Origin: Candidatus Eiseniibacteriota bacterium
Lineage (GTDB): Bacteria > Eisenbacteria > RBG-16-71-46
DNA: 64,000 nucleotides
Reading direction: 5' to 3'
Assembly (NCBI GenBank): GCA_016215625.1
Contig: JACRIW010000031.1
Span: 54,642 to 118,641, forward strand
Positions 8,701 through 16,897 of this stretch are shown in pieces. The notes under the pieces were generated by a model, which was given only the letters and a program-made list of their open reading frames with translations, was not told the DNA's origin and did no database searches. Position 1 is the stretch's first letter. Every line of letters starts with the position of its first letter. Made by a program: the position numbers and the translations under genes.

Positions 8701-9359
8701 GCTTCACCTCCGGTGGAATCGGTGCGCGCGATGCCGCGCAGCAGCAGGTCGAGCGAGGTTTCGAAGAACGGGGCGATCTCGTGGCCATTCTCGAGATGGG
8801 GCGCGAACGAGTGCTTCCAGAGCGCGGCCATGAGGATCGGTGCGACCGCGGCGCGCGCCACGTTCGCCACGTCCATCTCGCGGAACTCGCCGCGCGCGAC
8901 GCCCTCGCGCAGCACGCGCTCGATGAGACCGTGGCTGCGCGCGATGATCTCGTCGTGGTAGAGACGCGCGAGCTCGGGGAAGTTGGCCGCTTCCGAGAAG
9001 ATGAGCTTCGGGAGCATCGAGATGTTCGAGCACGCGATCGCGTCCCAGCGCGTGCGGAGCAGCACGACGAGCAGTTCGCGCATCGTGCCCTGGTGCGCCT
9101 CGACGATCTGCTCGGCCTTCTCGAGCCGCGGCAGCACGTACTGCCGCGCGATCGCCAAGAGCAGCTCTTCCTTGTTCGCGAAGTAGAGGAAGATCGTGCC
9201 CTTCGTGCAGCCGGCACGCGCGGCGATGTCGTCGAGCCGTGTCTTCGCGAAGCCCTTCGAGCCGAACTCGACGAGCGCCGCCTCGAGGATTTCCGCCGGG
9301 CGGGCTTCCTTGCGGCGGTGCCAGCGCGGCTCGGTCTGGGGTGTGTGGGTGCTGGTCAT
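8697..9359 (-). CDS. TetR/AcrR-family transcriptional repressor of the efflux operon
   Basis: 220 residues. The N-terminal HTH is clear: EILEAALVEFGSKGFAKTRL, DDIAARAGCTKGTIFLYFANKEELL (recognition helix with the GTIFLYF signature). The C-terminal ligand-binding part is divergent, as usual for the family. The gene is first in the efflux operon and a partly symmetric site lies 35-60 bases upstream (9394-9419), so it most likely represses itself and the pump until a transported compound binds. Confidence 0.93.
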   Translation of the reverse strand: MTSTHTPQTEPRWHRRKEARPAEILEAALVEFGSKGFAKTRLDDIAARAGCTKGTIFLYFANKEELLLAIARQYVLPRLEKAEQIVEAHQGTMRELLVVLLRTRWDAIACSNISMLPKLIFSEAANFPELARLYHDEIIARSHGLIERVLREGVARGEFREMDVANVARAAVAPILMAALWKHSFAPHLENGHEIAPFFETSLDLLLRGIARTDSTGGEA

Positions 9360-9393
9360 GACGGTCCTGCCCCCGGGGCAACAAGAAGAGTGA

Positions 9394-9419
9394 TTACTTA
9401 CTGAACGGTAGGTAAGTTA
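9394..9419. promoter_or_regulatory. TetR-type operator upstream of the efflux operon
   Basis: ACTTAC (9396-9401) and GTAAGT (9412-9417) form an inverted repeat with a ten-base spacer, extended outward to a seven-of-eight match. The layout resembles the TTACNNAC-type operators of AcrR/TetR regulators. The only regulator gene adjacent is the TetR starting at 9359. Confidence 0.65.
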
Positions 9420-9467
9420 TCGCCCAAGCCGGGGACGACTCAAGACAAGTCTTTGTCCAGCAGCGGC

Positions 9468-10790
9468 TCAGAGTCCCCCGAGGGTGTTCTCGAGCCTCTG
9501 GTTCACGACGTTGTCGAAGATCGAGCCGAACCGATAGCTGATCCCGAACGAGCCGTTGTACTGGTAGCCCGAGGCCAGCTGGTGCTGCCGGGTGATGACC
9601 TCGGTGTCGGTGGCGTCTCCCCGCCTCAGCGCGAGCTGGTCGCGCGTCCGGGCCGCCCAGACGTGGCCCTCGAGCGAGAACCCGCGCCACAGTTTCAGGT
9701 CCGCGCTCACGTAGGACGACAGCCGGTACTTCGAAACGTCGTGGAGGTAGTGGCTGTACGAACCCGAAAGGTCGAGCGAGCCCCAGGGCTTGCGCAGCGC
9801 CAGCGAGGCGTCGAACTCGTCGCGCAGGAGCGTCTCGGTGGTCTTGCCGTAGAGCGTCAGCTCTTCGTACGCCGCGTGCGAGACGTAGAGCTGGTAGCCG
9901 AACGTGAGCGAGCGGCTCGAGGACTCGAGGTAGGGAAAGACGTCGAACTCCACCGCCGGCCCGACGCCGTAGCTCAGGTGGATGTTGCTCCAGCTCGACG
10001 ACGAGACGTTGAGCGACGTCCCGGCCGACCACCGCGGCGACAGCGCGCGCGTGAAGAGCCCGCGCCCGTTCCAGCTGCGCGTGAACGTCGAGTAGGTCGA
10101 GCCGTCCTCGAACTCGTAGCGGCTCTGGTTGTAGTTCTGGCTCAGGCTCGCACCCAACTTGTGCCGCTCGGTCACGCGCGACGCGGTGAGGGAACTGCGC
10201 ACGGAGGCGCTGCCGTAGCTCTGCTCACCGTTCACGTAGCCGTTCGTCCCGAGCTTGTACACCCAGTGGTCCCACGGATCGCGCGTGGCCGCCGCCGGCG
10301 TGGCGGAGGACGGCGGAGCGGCCAGCTGGACGTTCAGCCGCGGGCCCTCCGGGCGCTCCGCGAGGTCGCGCGCGAGCAGCGCCCGCAGCGTCCGGGCGAC
10401 GAGCTGGCGCTTCGCGTCGTCGGAGTCGGTGGCCGAAGCGAAGACGCGCAGCGTGTCCGCCGCGGGACCGCCGCCGTGCGGGCGCGTGACGTAGAACGTG
10501 CCCTCGTCGCCGCCGGATCCCGTGCGGCGCAGCGTGAGCAGCACGCGCACGTCGGCGTCCGCGCGATCGCGCACCCAGTCCACCCACGACAGTTCACGCT
10601 TGAGGTAGTCGTAATCGAGGTCCGTGTCGGTGCACGTCACGTGGAGCCGCAGGCGCGGCGGGCCCTGCGCGGAATCCGCGGCGGCGGCGGCGGCCGGCGT
10701 GGAAGGCGGGGACGACACCGGCTGCGCGGACGCGAGCGGCGCCAGAGCGAACAGGGCGCAGCAGATCGCCGCGCCGGACCATGACCGCAT
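9468..10790 (-). CDS. Secreted protein with probable C-terminal outer-membrane beta-barrel
   Basis: 440 residues, function unknown. A signal peptide (about residues 1-25, ending ASAQ) is followed by an Ala/Pro linker, then a globular part (about 50-160) that begins VTCTDTDLDYDYLKRELSWV and contains RDRADADVRVLLTLRRTG. The remaining 280 residues alternate polar and aromatic residues (for example FGYQLYVSHAAYEELTLYG) and end in FGISYRFG-type strands, as in beta-barrels. I prefer the ATG at 10790 over a longer frame to 10871 because it starts the signal peptide. It stands alone, divergent from tldD. Confidence 0.7.
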   Translation of the reverse strand: MRSWSGAAICCALFALAPLASAQPVSSPPSTPAAAAAADSAQGPPRLRLHVTCTDTDLDYDYLKRELSWVDWVRDRADADVRVLLTLRRTGSGGDEGTFYVTRPHGGGPAADTLRVFASATDSDDAKRQLVARTLRALLARDLAERPEGPRLNVQLAAPPSSATPAAATRDPWDHWVYKLGTNGYVNGEQSYGSASVRSSLTASRVTERHKLGASLSQNYNQSRYEFEDGSTYSTFTRSWNGRGLFTRALSPRWSAGTSLNVSSSSWSNIHLSYGVGPAVEFDVFPYLESSSRSLTFGYQLYVSHAAYEELTLYGKTTETLLRDEFDASLALRKPWGSLDLSGSYSHYLHDVSKYRLSSYVSADLKLWRGFSLEGHVWAARTRDQLALRRGDATDTEVITRQHQLASGYQYNGSFGISYRFGSIFDNVVNQRLENTLGGL

Positions 10791-10931
10791 GAATCCTCCG
10801 TGCCGCCGGCGCCGGGAATCGTCGCCTCTGGCGGAACGCGCACGATGGCGACTCCGCGAGGTCTGGCGCAACGGGAAAGTGCCCGCTAGATTGCCGCGGT
10901 CGTCCGACGCGCACCCTCACGGAAGAGGATC

Positions 10932-12365
10932 ATGTCCGGCACCTCCGAACTTCCCGACCTCTCGCGGCTCGTCCCGCGGGACCTGGTCGCCGAACTCCTC
11001 GCCATCGCCCGCAGCGGCGGCGCCGAGTTCGCCGACGTGTTCGCCGAGCACACCGTGCTCACCGGCCTCTCGTTCGACGAGGGCCGGGTCAAGACCGCCT
11101 CGTACTCCGTGCTCGGCGGCATCGGCGTGCGCGCCGTGATCGGCGAACAGACGGGCTACGCGTACGCCGACGGCTTCACGGCCGAGGACGCGCGCGAAGC
11201 CGCCCGCGTCGCCTCGCGCATCTCGCGCGAAGGGCGCGGCGCCGAGCCGCGAGCGTTCCGCGTGGTGGACGCGAAGGCGCCGTTCACGCTGAGCGCGCCC
11301 GCGACGCTCGTGCTCGACGAGCCGAAGCGCGTGGACCTGCTGCGCCGCGCCGACGCCGCCGCGCGCGGGCACGACGGCCGCGTGCGCGAAGTGAGCGCGT
11401 CCATGGCCACGTCGGCCAAGCGTTTCCTGATCGCGAACAGCGACGGCGTGTGGGCCGAGGACACGACACACCTCTCGCGCCTCGTCGTGAGCGCGCTCGC
11501 GCTCGAAGGGAACGAGCGCCAGGAGGGTTTCGCCGCCGCGGGCGGCTGCGTCGAAGCGGGCTACTACACGAGCGAGCGCACGCCCGAGTCCATCGCGCTC
11601 GAGGCCGCGAGCGGCGCCGTGCTCCTGCTGAGCGCGCGCGAGCCCGAAGCGGGCTCCTACCCCGTCGTCGTGTGCAACGGCTGGGGCGGCGTGATGGTGC
11701 ACGAGTGCTTCGGCCACAGCATGGAAGGCGACACGATCCGCAAGAAGTCGTCGATCCGCGCGACACAGATGGGACAGCAGGTCGCCGCCAAGGGCGTGAC
11801 GATCGTGGACTCGGGACTCATCCCGTTTTCGCGCGGCTCGTTCCGCGTGGACGACGAGGGCACGCCGGCGCAGCGCACGGTGCTCGTCGAGGACGGCGTG
11901 CTCGTCGGCTACCTGTGGGACCGGCTCAACGGCGCGCTCACGGGCAACGCCTCCACGGGCAACGGCCGGCGCGCGTCGTACCGCGACTACCCCCTGTGCC
12001 GCATGACCAACACGTACATCGAGCCGGGGCCGCACGCGCCCGACGAGCTGATCGCGTCGGTCGAGCGCGGGCTCTTCTGCAAGAAACTCGGCGGCGGCTC
12101 GGTCAATCCCGCCGACGGCAACTTCTCGTTCCAGGTCACCGAGGCGTGGCAGATCGAGGACGGCCGTCTCACGCATCCCGTGCGCAACGCGACGCTCGCG
12201 GGCAACGGCAACGACGCGATGCTCAAGATCGACGCGGTCGGGAGCGACCTGCGCATCGACGGCACCACGGGCTCGTGCGGCAAGGACGGGCAGTGGAAGC
12301 CCGTCGGCGTGGGCCAGCCCACCGTGCGGTTCACCGGCATCACCGTGGGAGGAACCGCCGTATGA
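10932..12365 (+). CDS. tldD: TldD metalloprotease subunit
   Basis: 477 residues, the normal length. The zinc motif HECFGH (His257, Glu258, His262) sits in VMVHECFGHSMEGD, and the late conserved GNGRRASYRDYPLCRM and GSCGKDGQ regions are present. TldD with TldE forms a hetero-dimeric protease that digests unfolded peptides and matures some ribosomally made peptides (microcin B17, CcdA degradation in E. coli). Its stop overlaps the start of the tldE-like gene (ATGA), so the two subunits are coupled. Start ATG follows GAAGAGGA about eight bases upstream. Confidence 0.95.
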   Translation: MSGTSELPDLSRLVPRDLVAELLAIARSGGAEFADVFAEHTVLTGLSFDEGRVKTASYSVLGGIGVRAVIGEQTGYAYADGFTAEDAREAARVASRISREGRGAEPRAFRVVDAKAPFTLSAPATLVLDEPKRVDLLRRADAAARGHDGRVREVSASMATSAKRFLIANSDGVWAEDTTHLSRLVVSALALEGNERQEGFAAAGGCVEAGYYTSERTPESIALEAASGAVLLLSAREPEAGSYPVVVCNGWGGVMVHECFGHSMEGDTIRKKSSIRATQMGQQVAAKGVTIVDSGLIPFSRGSFRVDDEGTPAQRTVLVEDGVLVGYLWDRLNGALTGNASTGNGRRASYRDYPLCRMTNTYIEPGPHAPDELIASVERGLFCKKLGGGSVNPADGNFSFQVTEAWQIEDGRLTHPVRNATLAGNGNDAMLKIDAVGSDLRIDGTTGSCGKDGQWKPVGVGQPTVRFTGITVGGTAV

Positions 12366-13738
12366 GCGGGCGCCACGCCACTCCGGAAGCGCTTCTCTCG
12401 CACGCCGCGGCCGCGCTCGAACGCGCGAAGGCCGCGGGCGCGCACGTCGCCGACGCCTGCGTCGAAAGCTCGCGCGCGTTCACCGTGCAGGTGCACGGCG
12501 GACGCATCGAGACGCTCAAGCAGAGCGGCACGCTCGGCCTGGGCCTGCGCGTGATCGTGGACGGCGCGGTGGGTTTCTGCTCCGGCACCGATCTCTCGCC
12601 CGCCGGGCTCGACGACCTCGCGAAACGCGCCGTCGCGCTCGCGCGCTTCTCGACGAGCGACGAGGACAACGGCTCGCCGACGCCGGCCGAGGCCGGCACG
12701 TACGCGGGCGCGGACCTGCAGCTGTTCGATCCGGCGGCGCTCGAGCTGCCGGTCGAGCGCAAGATCGACCTCGCGCTCGAGCTCGAGCGCATCGCGCTCG
12801 GCGCGGACCCGCGCGTGACGCGCACGGACGGCGCGCTCGTCTCGAGCAGCGGCGGGGCGTTCGCGATCGCCAACTCCCACGGCGTCGCGCGCGCGTGGGA
12901 AGGCACGAGCGTGAGCGCGTGGGTCGTCGCGCTCGCCGACGATTCGGGCGGCCGCCAGCAGACGGGTGTCTACGGCATGACGAAGCGCCATCTCGCCGAC
13001 GTCGCGAGCATGGAGTCCATCGCGCGAGAAGCCGCGCGGCGCGCGGTGTCGCGCGTCGGCGCGCGCAGCGTGCCCCCCGCGCGCGTGCCCGTGGTGATGA
13101 GCCCGGACATCGCCGCGTCGTGGATCGGCGAGATGTACGAAGCGTTCACGGGCGAAGCGGTGATCAAGAAGAGCTCGTGGCTCACCGAGAAGCTCGGCAC
13201 CGCGATCGCCTCGCCGCTCTTTTCGCTCGTGGACGACGGCGCGATGGTGCGCGGCCTCGGCAGCTCGCCCTACGACGGCGAGGGTGTCGCGACGCGGCGC
13301 AACCGGCTCGTGGATCGCGGCACGTGCGCGTCGTTCGCGTACGACCACTATCACGCGCGCCGCGCGAAGACGGCGCTCACGGGCAACGGCATCCGCGGCT
13401 TCGGCAGCACGCCCGGCATCGGCTACCACAACCTCTACGTGCCGGCGGGCGAGACGCCCCCGGAAGCGATCCTGAAGTCCGTGGACCGTGGCTTCTACTT
13501 CGACGACCAGGGCTCGTTCGGCTTCAACCCGGTGACGGGCGACTACTCGTACCAGGCGCAGGGCTTCTGGATCGAGAAGGGCGAGCTGGCCTACCCCGTG
13601 GACGGCGTGACCGTGGCCGGGCAGTCGCTCGAGATGCTCAAGCACGTGGCCGCGGTCGGGAACGACCTCGAGTTCCGCACGAGCACGGCGTGCCCGACGC
13701 TGCTGATCTCGGAGATGACCGTCAGCGGCAACGGCTGA
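12362..13738 (+). CDS. pmbA: TldE/PmbA subunit of the TldD/TldE protease
   Basis: 458 residues, colinear with the PmbA/TldE family: AFTVQVHGGRIETLKQSGTLG near the N-terminus, GLGSSPYDGEGVATRRN, and GNGIRGFGSTPGIGYHNL in the C-terminal half. It lacks the HExxxH site, as expected for the non-catalytic partner. The ATG at 12362 overlaps the tldD stop. I saw no short precursor-peptide gene beside the pair, so a general proteolytic role is as likely as peptide maturation. Confidence 0.94.
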   Translation: MSGRHATPEALLSHAAAALERAKAAGAHVADACVESSRAFTVQVHGGRIETLKQSGTLGLGLRVIVDGAVGFCSGTDLSPAGLDDLAKRAVALARFSTSDEDNGSPTPAEAGTYAGADLQLFDPAALELPVERKIDLALELERIALGADPRVTRTDGALVSSSGGAFAIANSHGVARAWEGTSVSAWVVALADDSGGRQQTGVYGMTKRHLADVASMESIAREAARRAVSRVGARSVPPARVPVVMSPDIAASWIGEMYEAFTGEAVIKKSSWLTEKLGTAIASPLFSLVDDGAMVRGLGSSPYDGEGVATRRNRLVDRGTCASFAYDHYHARRAKTALTGNGIRGFGSTPGIGYHNLYVPAGETPPEAILKSVDRGFYFDDQGSFGFNPVTGDYSYQAQGFWIEKGELAYPVDGVTVAGQSLEMLKHVAAVGNDLEFRTSTACPTLLISEMTVSGNG

Positions 13739-13768
13739 CGGAGGCGCGCGAACCGAGCGCGCGGCGCG

Positions 13769-14983
13769 CTACGCGCGGTGCCAGCTCGTGACGAGCGCCG
13801 CCGCGCGGCGCGGCGAAGCGGGCACCGTGCGCGCGTGCCCGAGCCGCACGAGCAGCAGCGGCTCCTCGTTGCCCACGCCGAACGCCCTGGCGATGCCGGC
13901 GCGGCCGGCTTCGGATTGCGTGACGGCGGACAGCGGCTGCTGCGCGAGCCCGAGCGACGTGGCCTTGAGCGCGAGCCGCTCGTACGCCTGCCCGGCGACG
14001 ATCGCCGTCGAGTCCGTGCGGCGCGGCGCGGTCAGCAGCGCGAGCGCGCCCGAGGCGCGGACGAGTTCGCCCGTCTCGTGGCCCAGCCAGCCGAGGCTCC
14101 AGCGGCGGAAGTGACCGCCGGGGCGCAGGCCGCGCTCGGCCACCCAGCCGAGCGGACCGTCGTAGCCGAGGCGTTCGGCGGTGACGCCGTCGCCGCGCCG
14201 GCGCGCGTCTCCGTCGGATTCGCGCAGCCACGCCTGATGGTCCGCGCGCACGCGCGAGTCGCGCGCGGAGGCGACGACCGCGTCGCTGACCGCGTTCGCG
14301 GCGCGGGCGATGCCGCGCTTGTCCTCGAGCCAGTGCAGCCGGATCTCCTCGGGGACCTGCGAGTGCAGCGCCGCGCGCTCGGTGATCGTGATGCCGCGCC
14401 CCTCGTACGTGCGGGCGTTGCTGCGGCGCGCGGCGATGGCGGCGAACAGCGCGCCGTCGCGGCGGGCTTCGGTCGGCTGCCAGCCCACGGTCGCGGCGAC
14501 GAGCGGGGCGCCGGGACGCGAGGTGAGCCCCCACGGCAGGTACTGCACGGTCGGCTGCTGTCCCCACGCACGCGCGGCGACCAGCATGTTCTCGAGCGCC
14601 GCGCCGAGGGACATCTGGGCGAAGCGCAGGTCGGGGTCGCACCCGGGCAGCGTGCGCGCGGGGTCGAGCACGAGGCGCAGCTGGCCGTCGTCGTGTTCGA
14701 AGCGCCACGGCTGGGAGTTCCAGTGGCTCGGCGCGAGGATCGCGGCACCGACCAGTGCGGCCACGGCGTCGTGCGGCGCCGCGGGCATGAGGTCGGGCAG
14801 CGACCACGGCTGCAGCGGCAACCGTTCGGACGCCTTGGCCGCCCACGCGAAGGCGGGCGGCATGGCGGTGGCGATCGTCGCCCCTCCGAGCAGCACGAGG
14901 AATCGGCGGCGATCGAGCGTGAGGGTACGGAACACAGCCCGTGAGTCGGACGGGCCGGATTCCGGCCGGAACTTCTTTGGCAT
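13769..14983 (-). CDS. Tat-exported nitroreductase-fold protein
   Basis: 404 residues. The N-terminus has a twin-arginine signal (DRRRFLVLLGGATIATA, about residues 21-45). The mature part fits the nitroreductase/Acg-like FMN fold: AILAPSHWNSQPWRFEHDDG, QMSLGAALENMLVAARAWG, RRSNARTYEG, and a C-terminal GQAYERLALKATSLGLAQQP. Export of a flavin enzyme in this group is seen in actinobacteria and others. The substrate is unknown. The ATG at 14983 (MPKKFRPESG) is chosen; the frame stays open far upstream but there is no supporting signal. It converges on the tldE-like gene. Confidence 0.8.
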   Translation of the reverse strand: MPKKFRPESGPSDSRAVFRTLTLDRRRFLVLLGGATIATAMPPAFAWAAKASERLPLQPWSLPDLMPAAPHDAVAALVGAAILAPSHWNSQPWRFEHDDGQLRLVLDPARTLPGCDPDLRFAQMSLGAALENMLVAARAWGQQPTVQYLPWGLTSRPGAPLVAATVGWQPTEARRDGALFAAIAARRSNARTYEGRGITITERAALHSQVPEEIRLHWLEDKRGIARAANAVSDAVVASARDSRVRADHQAWLRESDGDARRRGDGVTAERLGYDGPLGWVAERGLRPGGHFRRWSLGWLGHETGELVRASGALALLTAPRRTDSTAIVAGQAYERLALKATSLGLAQQPLSAVTQSEAGRAGIARAFGVGNEEPLLLVRLGHARTVPASPRRAAALVTSWHRA

Positions 14984-15128
14984 GGCCGGGAAAGTGGCAG
15001 GGCGGCGCTCCCCGGTCAACGCCGCACTCTCAAGGTGCTGCCATCGTGTCAGTTGCCTGCGCCGCGACGGGCTTGATCCGGGCCGGGAGCGCTTGTCGCC
15101 GGCCGGAGGCGCCACTACCTTGCGCCGC

Positions 15129-15653
15129 ATGCCGCCCACCCGATTCGTGACCGACGCCTCGCTCGCCGAGGTCGCCCGCCGGCTCCGCCAGTTCGGCTTC
15201 GACGTCGAGCTGCATCGCGGCGCACGTCTCGAGGAACTGCTCGAAGCCGCCTCGCGTGACGGCCGGACCGTGCTCACGCGCAGTGCCCGGCGTCCGAAGC
15301 GCTGGGCCGCGGTCGCGATGCTCCAGGTCGGCGGCGCCGACCCGGCGGCCGCGGTGCGCGCCGTCGTGGCGGCGGCCGAACCCTCGGGCGGACCACTCAG
15401 CCGGTGCTCGCACTGCAACCATCCGCTGCGCGTGCGCTCGCCTTTCGAGGCGCACGGCGAGGTGCCCGGCCGGGTCGCGCGCCGGGGCGGGCCCCTGTGG
15501 AGCTGCACCGGGTGCGGGCAGTGGTTCTGGCTCGGCACCCATACCGAAAAGCTGCGGGAATGGTTCGAGGGCGTGCTCGGGCGGCCGGTGGCGTGGCCGG
15601 AATCGCCGCCGCCACCCGCGCCGCACCGGCCGCCCATCGCGCCCGCGCCCTGA
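15129..15653 (+). CDS. Mut7-C RNase domain protein with zinc ribbon
   Basis: 174 residues. The first half matches the PIN-like Mut7-C domain (FVTDASLAEVARRLRQFGFD, then GRTVLTRSARRPK), where the early Asp is part of the predicted nuclease site. The second half holds two Cys pairs (CSHC and CTGC, about residues 97 and 128) that make the usual zinc ribbon ahead of a conserved EKLREWFEGVL helix. It ends in a Pro/Ala tail. Known relatives are putative RNA-processing nucleases; activity is not shown by sequence. Its own neighbour downstream is the structured non-coding stretch at 15663-15851. Confidence 0.85.
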   Translation: MPPTRFVTDASLAEVARRLRQFGFDVELHRGARLEELLEAASRDGRTVLTRSARRPKRWAAVAMLQVGGADPAAAVRAVVAAAEPSGGPLSRCSHCNHPLRVRSPFEAHGEVPGRVARRGGPLWSCTGCGQWFWLGTHTEKLREWFEGVLGRPVAWPESPPPPAPHRPPIAPAP

Positions 15654-15662
15654 AAAACACGG

Positions 15663-15851
15663 GGCCTTGCACAATCCTGTATTGCACGGGGGTGTCGGTT
15701 TCCGCGACAATCTTTGCGGCGAGCGCGTGTTGCTGGCTGGAATCGAACCCGGAGAGATCGTGGGGAGAGGTTCGACCCGGTTGCGCATGCGCTCCTGAAG
15801 TACGAAACGCCAGGTTCGGACGGGCGACCTTCCCGTCCACCTGGCGTTTTC
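15663..15851 (+). ncRNA. Candidate structured small RNA ending in an intrinsic-type terminator
   Basis: No gene is supported here. The plus strand can form TGTCG/CGACA (15693-15697 with 15705-15709), a nine-pair stem GAGCGCGTG/CATGCGCTC (15721-15729 with 15786-15794, one G-U) enclosing a perfect seven-pair stem TCGAACC/GGTTCGA (15743-15749 with 15769-15775), and finally the long hairpin at 15805-15849 followed by TTTT overlap. A length near 180 bases and this order suit a stand-alone RNA such as a 6S-like species, or the structured 3' end of the upstream transcript. The minus strand is also possible. Identity is not known. Confidence 0.4.
15805..15849 (+). terminator. Strong two-step hairpin, probable bidirectional terminator
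   Basis: AAACGCCAGG (15805-15814) pairs fully with 15840-15849, and inside it GGACGGG (15818-15824) pairs with CCCGTCC (15832-15838) around a seven-base loop. The stem ends in T residues on the plus strand and in A residues that give a T run on the minus strand. Confidence 0.7.
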
Positions 15852-15859
15852 GTTGGGGC

Positions 15860-15980
15860 GTGGTTCGGAGAATGTTGCTGGCGGGTTCCGCGCCCGGGTC
15901 GCGGCGGCAACTCGTTGTCACTGCGTGATCGGTCCACGCGAAGAAGGCTCGATCCGGCCCGGCAACATTCTGCGAACCAC
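15860..15980. repeat. Long imperfect inverted repeat
   Basis: GTGGTTCGGAGAATGTTGC (from 15860) is repeated in inverse orientation at 15962-15980 with one mismatch, and the match continues into GGG/CCC (to 15885 and from 15958). The spacer is about 72 bases. It lies between the terminator hairpin and the glycosyltransferase gene, whose ATG is 62 bases further on, so it may be a leader hairpin or part of the same RNA locus. Confidence 0.55.
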
Positions 15981-16042
15981 GAGGGTTGGACTAGACTGCG
16001 GGCCGCGTTGGCGGATCTCCCCCATCTTCCCGTCCGGAGCAC

Positions 16043-16897
16043 ATGGACCTTTCGGCCGTCGTCGTCACCTGGAACTCACGCGCGCACGTCCTCGAGTGCC
16101 TCCGCTCGCTCGATCGTGCCCGGGGCGCCCTGACGATGGACGTCTTCGTCGTGGACAACGCGTCCTCCGACGACACGGTCGCGCTGGTCGAACGCGAGGC
16201 GCCCTTCGCGCGCGTCGTCCAGACGGGCGGCAACCTCGGCTACGCCAAGGCGGTCAACCGCGGCATCGCGGCCTCCACCGGCGAGTTCGTGCTCGTGCTG
16301 AACCCGGACTGCGTGGTCGCGCCCGGCGCCCCCGAAGCGCTCGTCGCCTGGATGCGCTCCCACCCGCGCTCGGGGCTCGCCGGCCCGCTCATCCGCAACA
16401 CGGACGGCTCGGTCGAGTACAGCGCCCGGTCGTTCCCCGACCACTTCACGTTCCTGTTCAACCGCTACTCGCTGCTCACGAAGCTCTGGCCGGGCAATCC
16501 CTGGACGAGGCGCTACCTGCTCTCCGACTGGGACCACGCGAGCGACCGCGAGGTGGACTGGGTCTCGGGCGCCGCCATGTGCGCGCGCCGATCCGCGGTG
16601 GAGCGCGCGGGCGGAATGGACGAGACCTACTTCATGTTCAACGAAGACGTGGACTGGTGCCACACCATGAAGAAGGCCGGCTTCACCGTGGACTTCGTCG
16701 CCGCGGCGGAAGTCACGCACCACATCGGCGCCAGCAAGGGCCGCGTCTCGGACAAGGTCATCCTCGAGCGCCACCGCGGCATGATCCACTACTTCCGCAA
16801 GCACCACCGCGTGAACCCGCTCGTGGACGGTCTCGCGGCGGCGTTCATCCTCCTGCGCGCCCGGCTCATGCTCGCGGCGAACGCGCTGCGCCGATGA
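16043..16897 (+). CDS. Family 2 glycosyltransferase (rhamnosyltransferase-like)
   Basis: 284 residues of GT-A fold: SAVVVTWNSRAHVLECLRSL at the start, VVDNASSDDTVALVE, the nucleotide-sugar loop VLNPDC (variant DxD), and WVSGAAMCARRSAVERAGGMDETYFMFNEDVDWC, which is typical of WbbL-like enzymes. A C-terminal hydrophobic helix may touch the membrane. It overlaps by four bases with a WecA-type phosphotransferase gene, so both probably act in building a lipid-linked envelope polysaccharide in the cytoplasm. The donor sugar is not determinable. Confidence 0.92.
   Translation: MDLSAVVVTWNSRAHVLECLRSLDRARGALTMDVFVVDNASSDDTVALVEREAPFARVVQTGGNLGYAKAVNRGIAASTGEFVLVLNPDCVVAPGAPEALVAWMRSHPRSGLAGPLIRNTDGSVEYSARSFPDHFTFLFNRYSLLTKLWPGNPWTRRYLLSDWDHASDREVDWVSGAAMCARRSAVERAGGMDETYFMFNEDVDWCHTMKKAGFTVDFVAAAEVTHHIGASKGRVSDKVILERHRGMIHYFRKHHRVNPLVDGLAAAFILLRARLMLAANALRR

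Noticed and set aside
15769..15790. GGTTCGA-type tRNA T-arm look-alike
   Set aside because: No acceptor, D or anticodon arm can be drawn around it; it pairs instead with 15743-15749.
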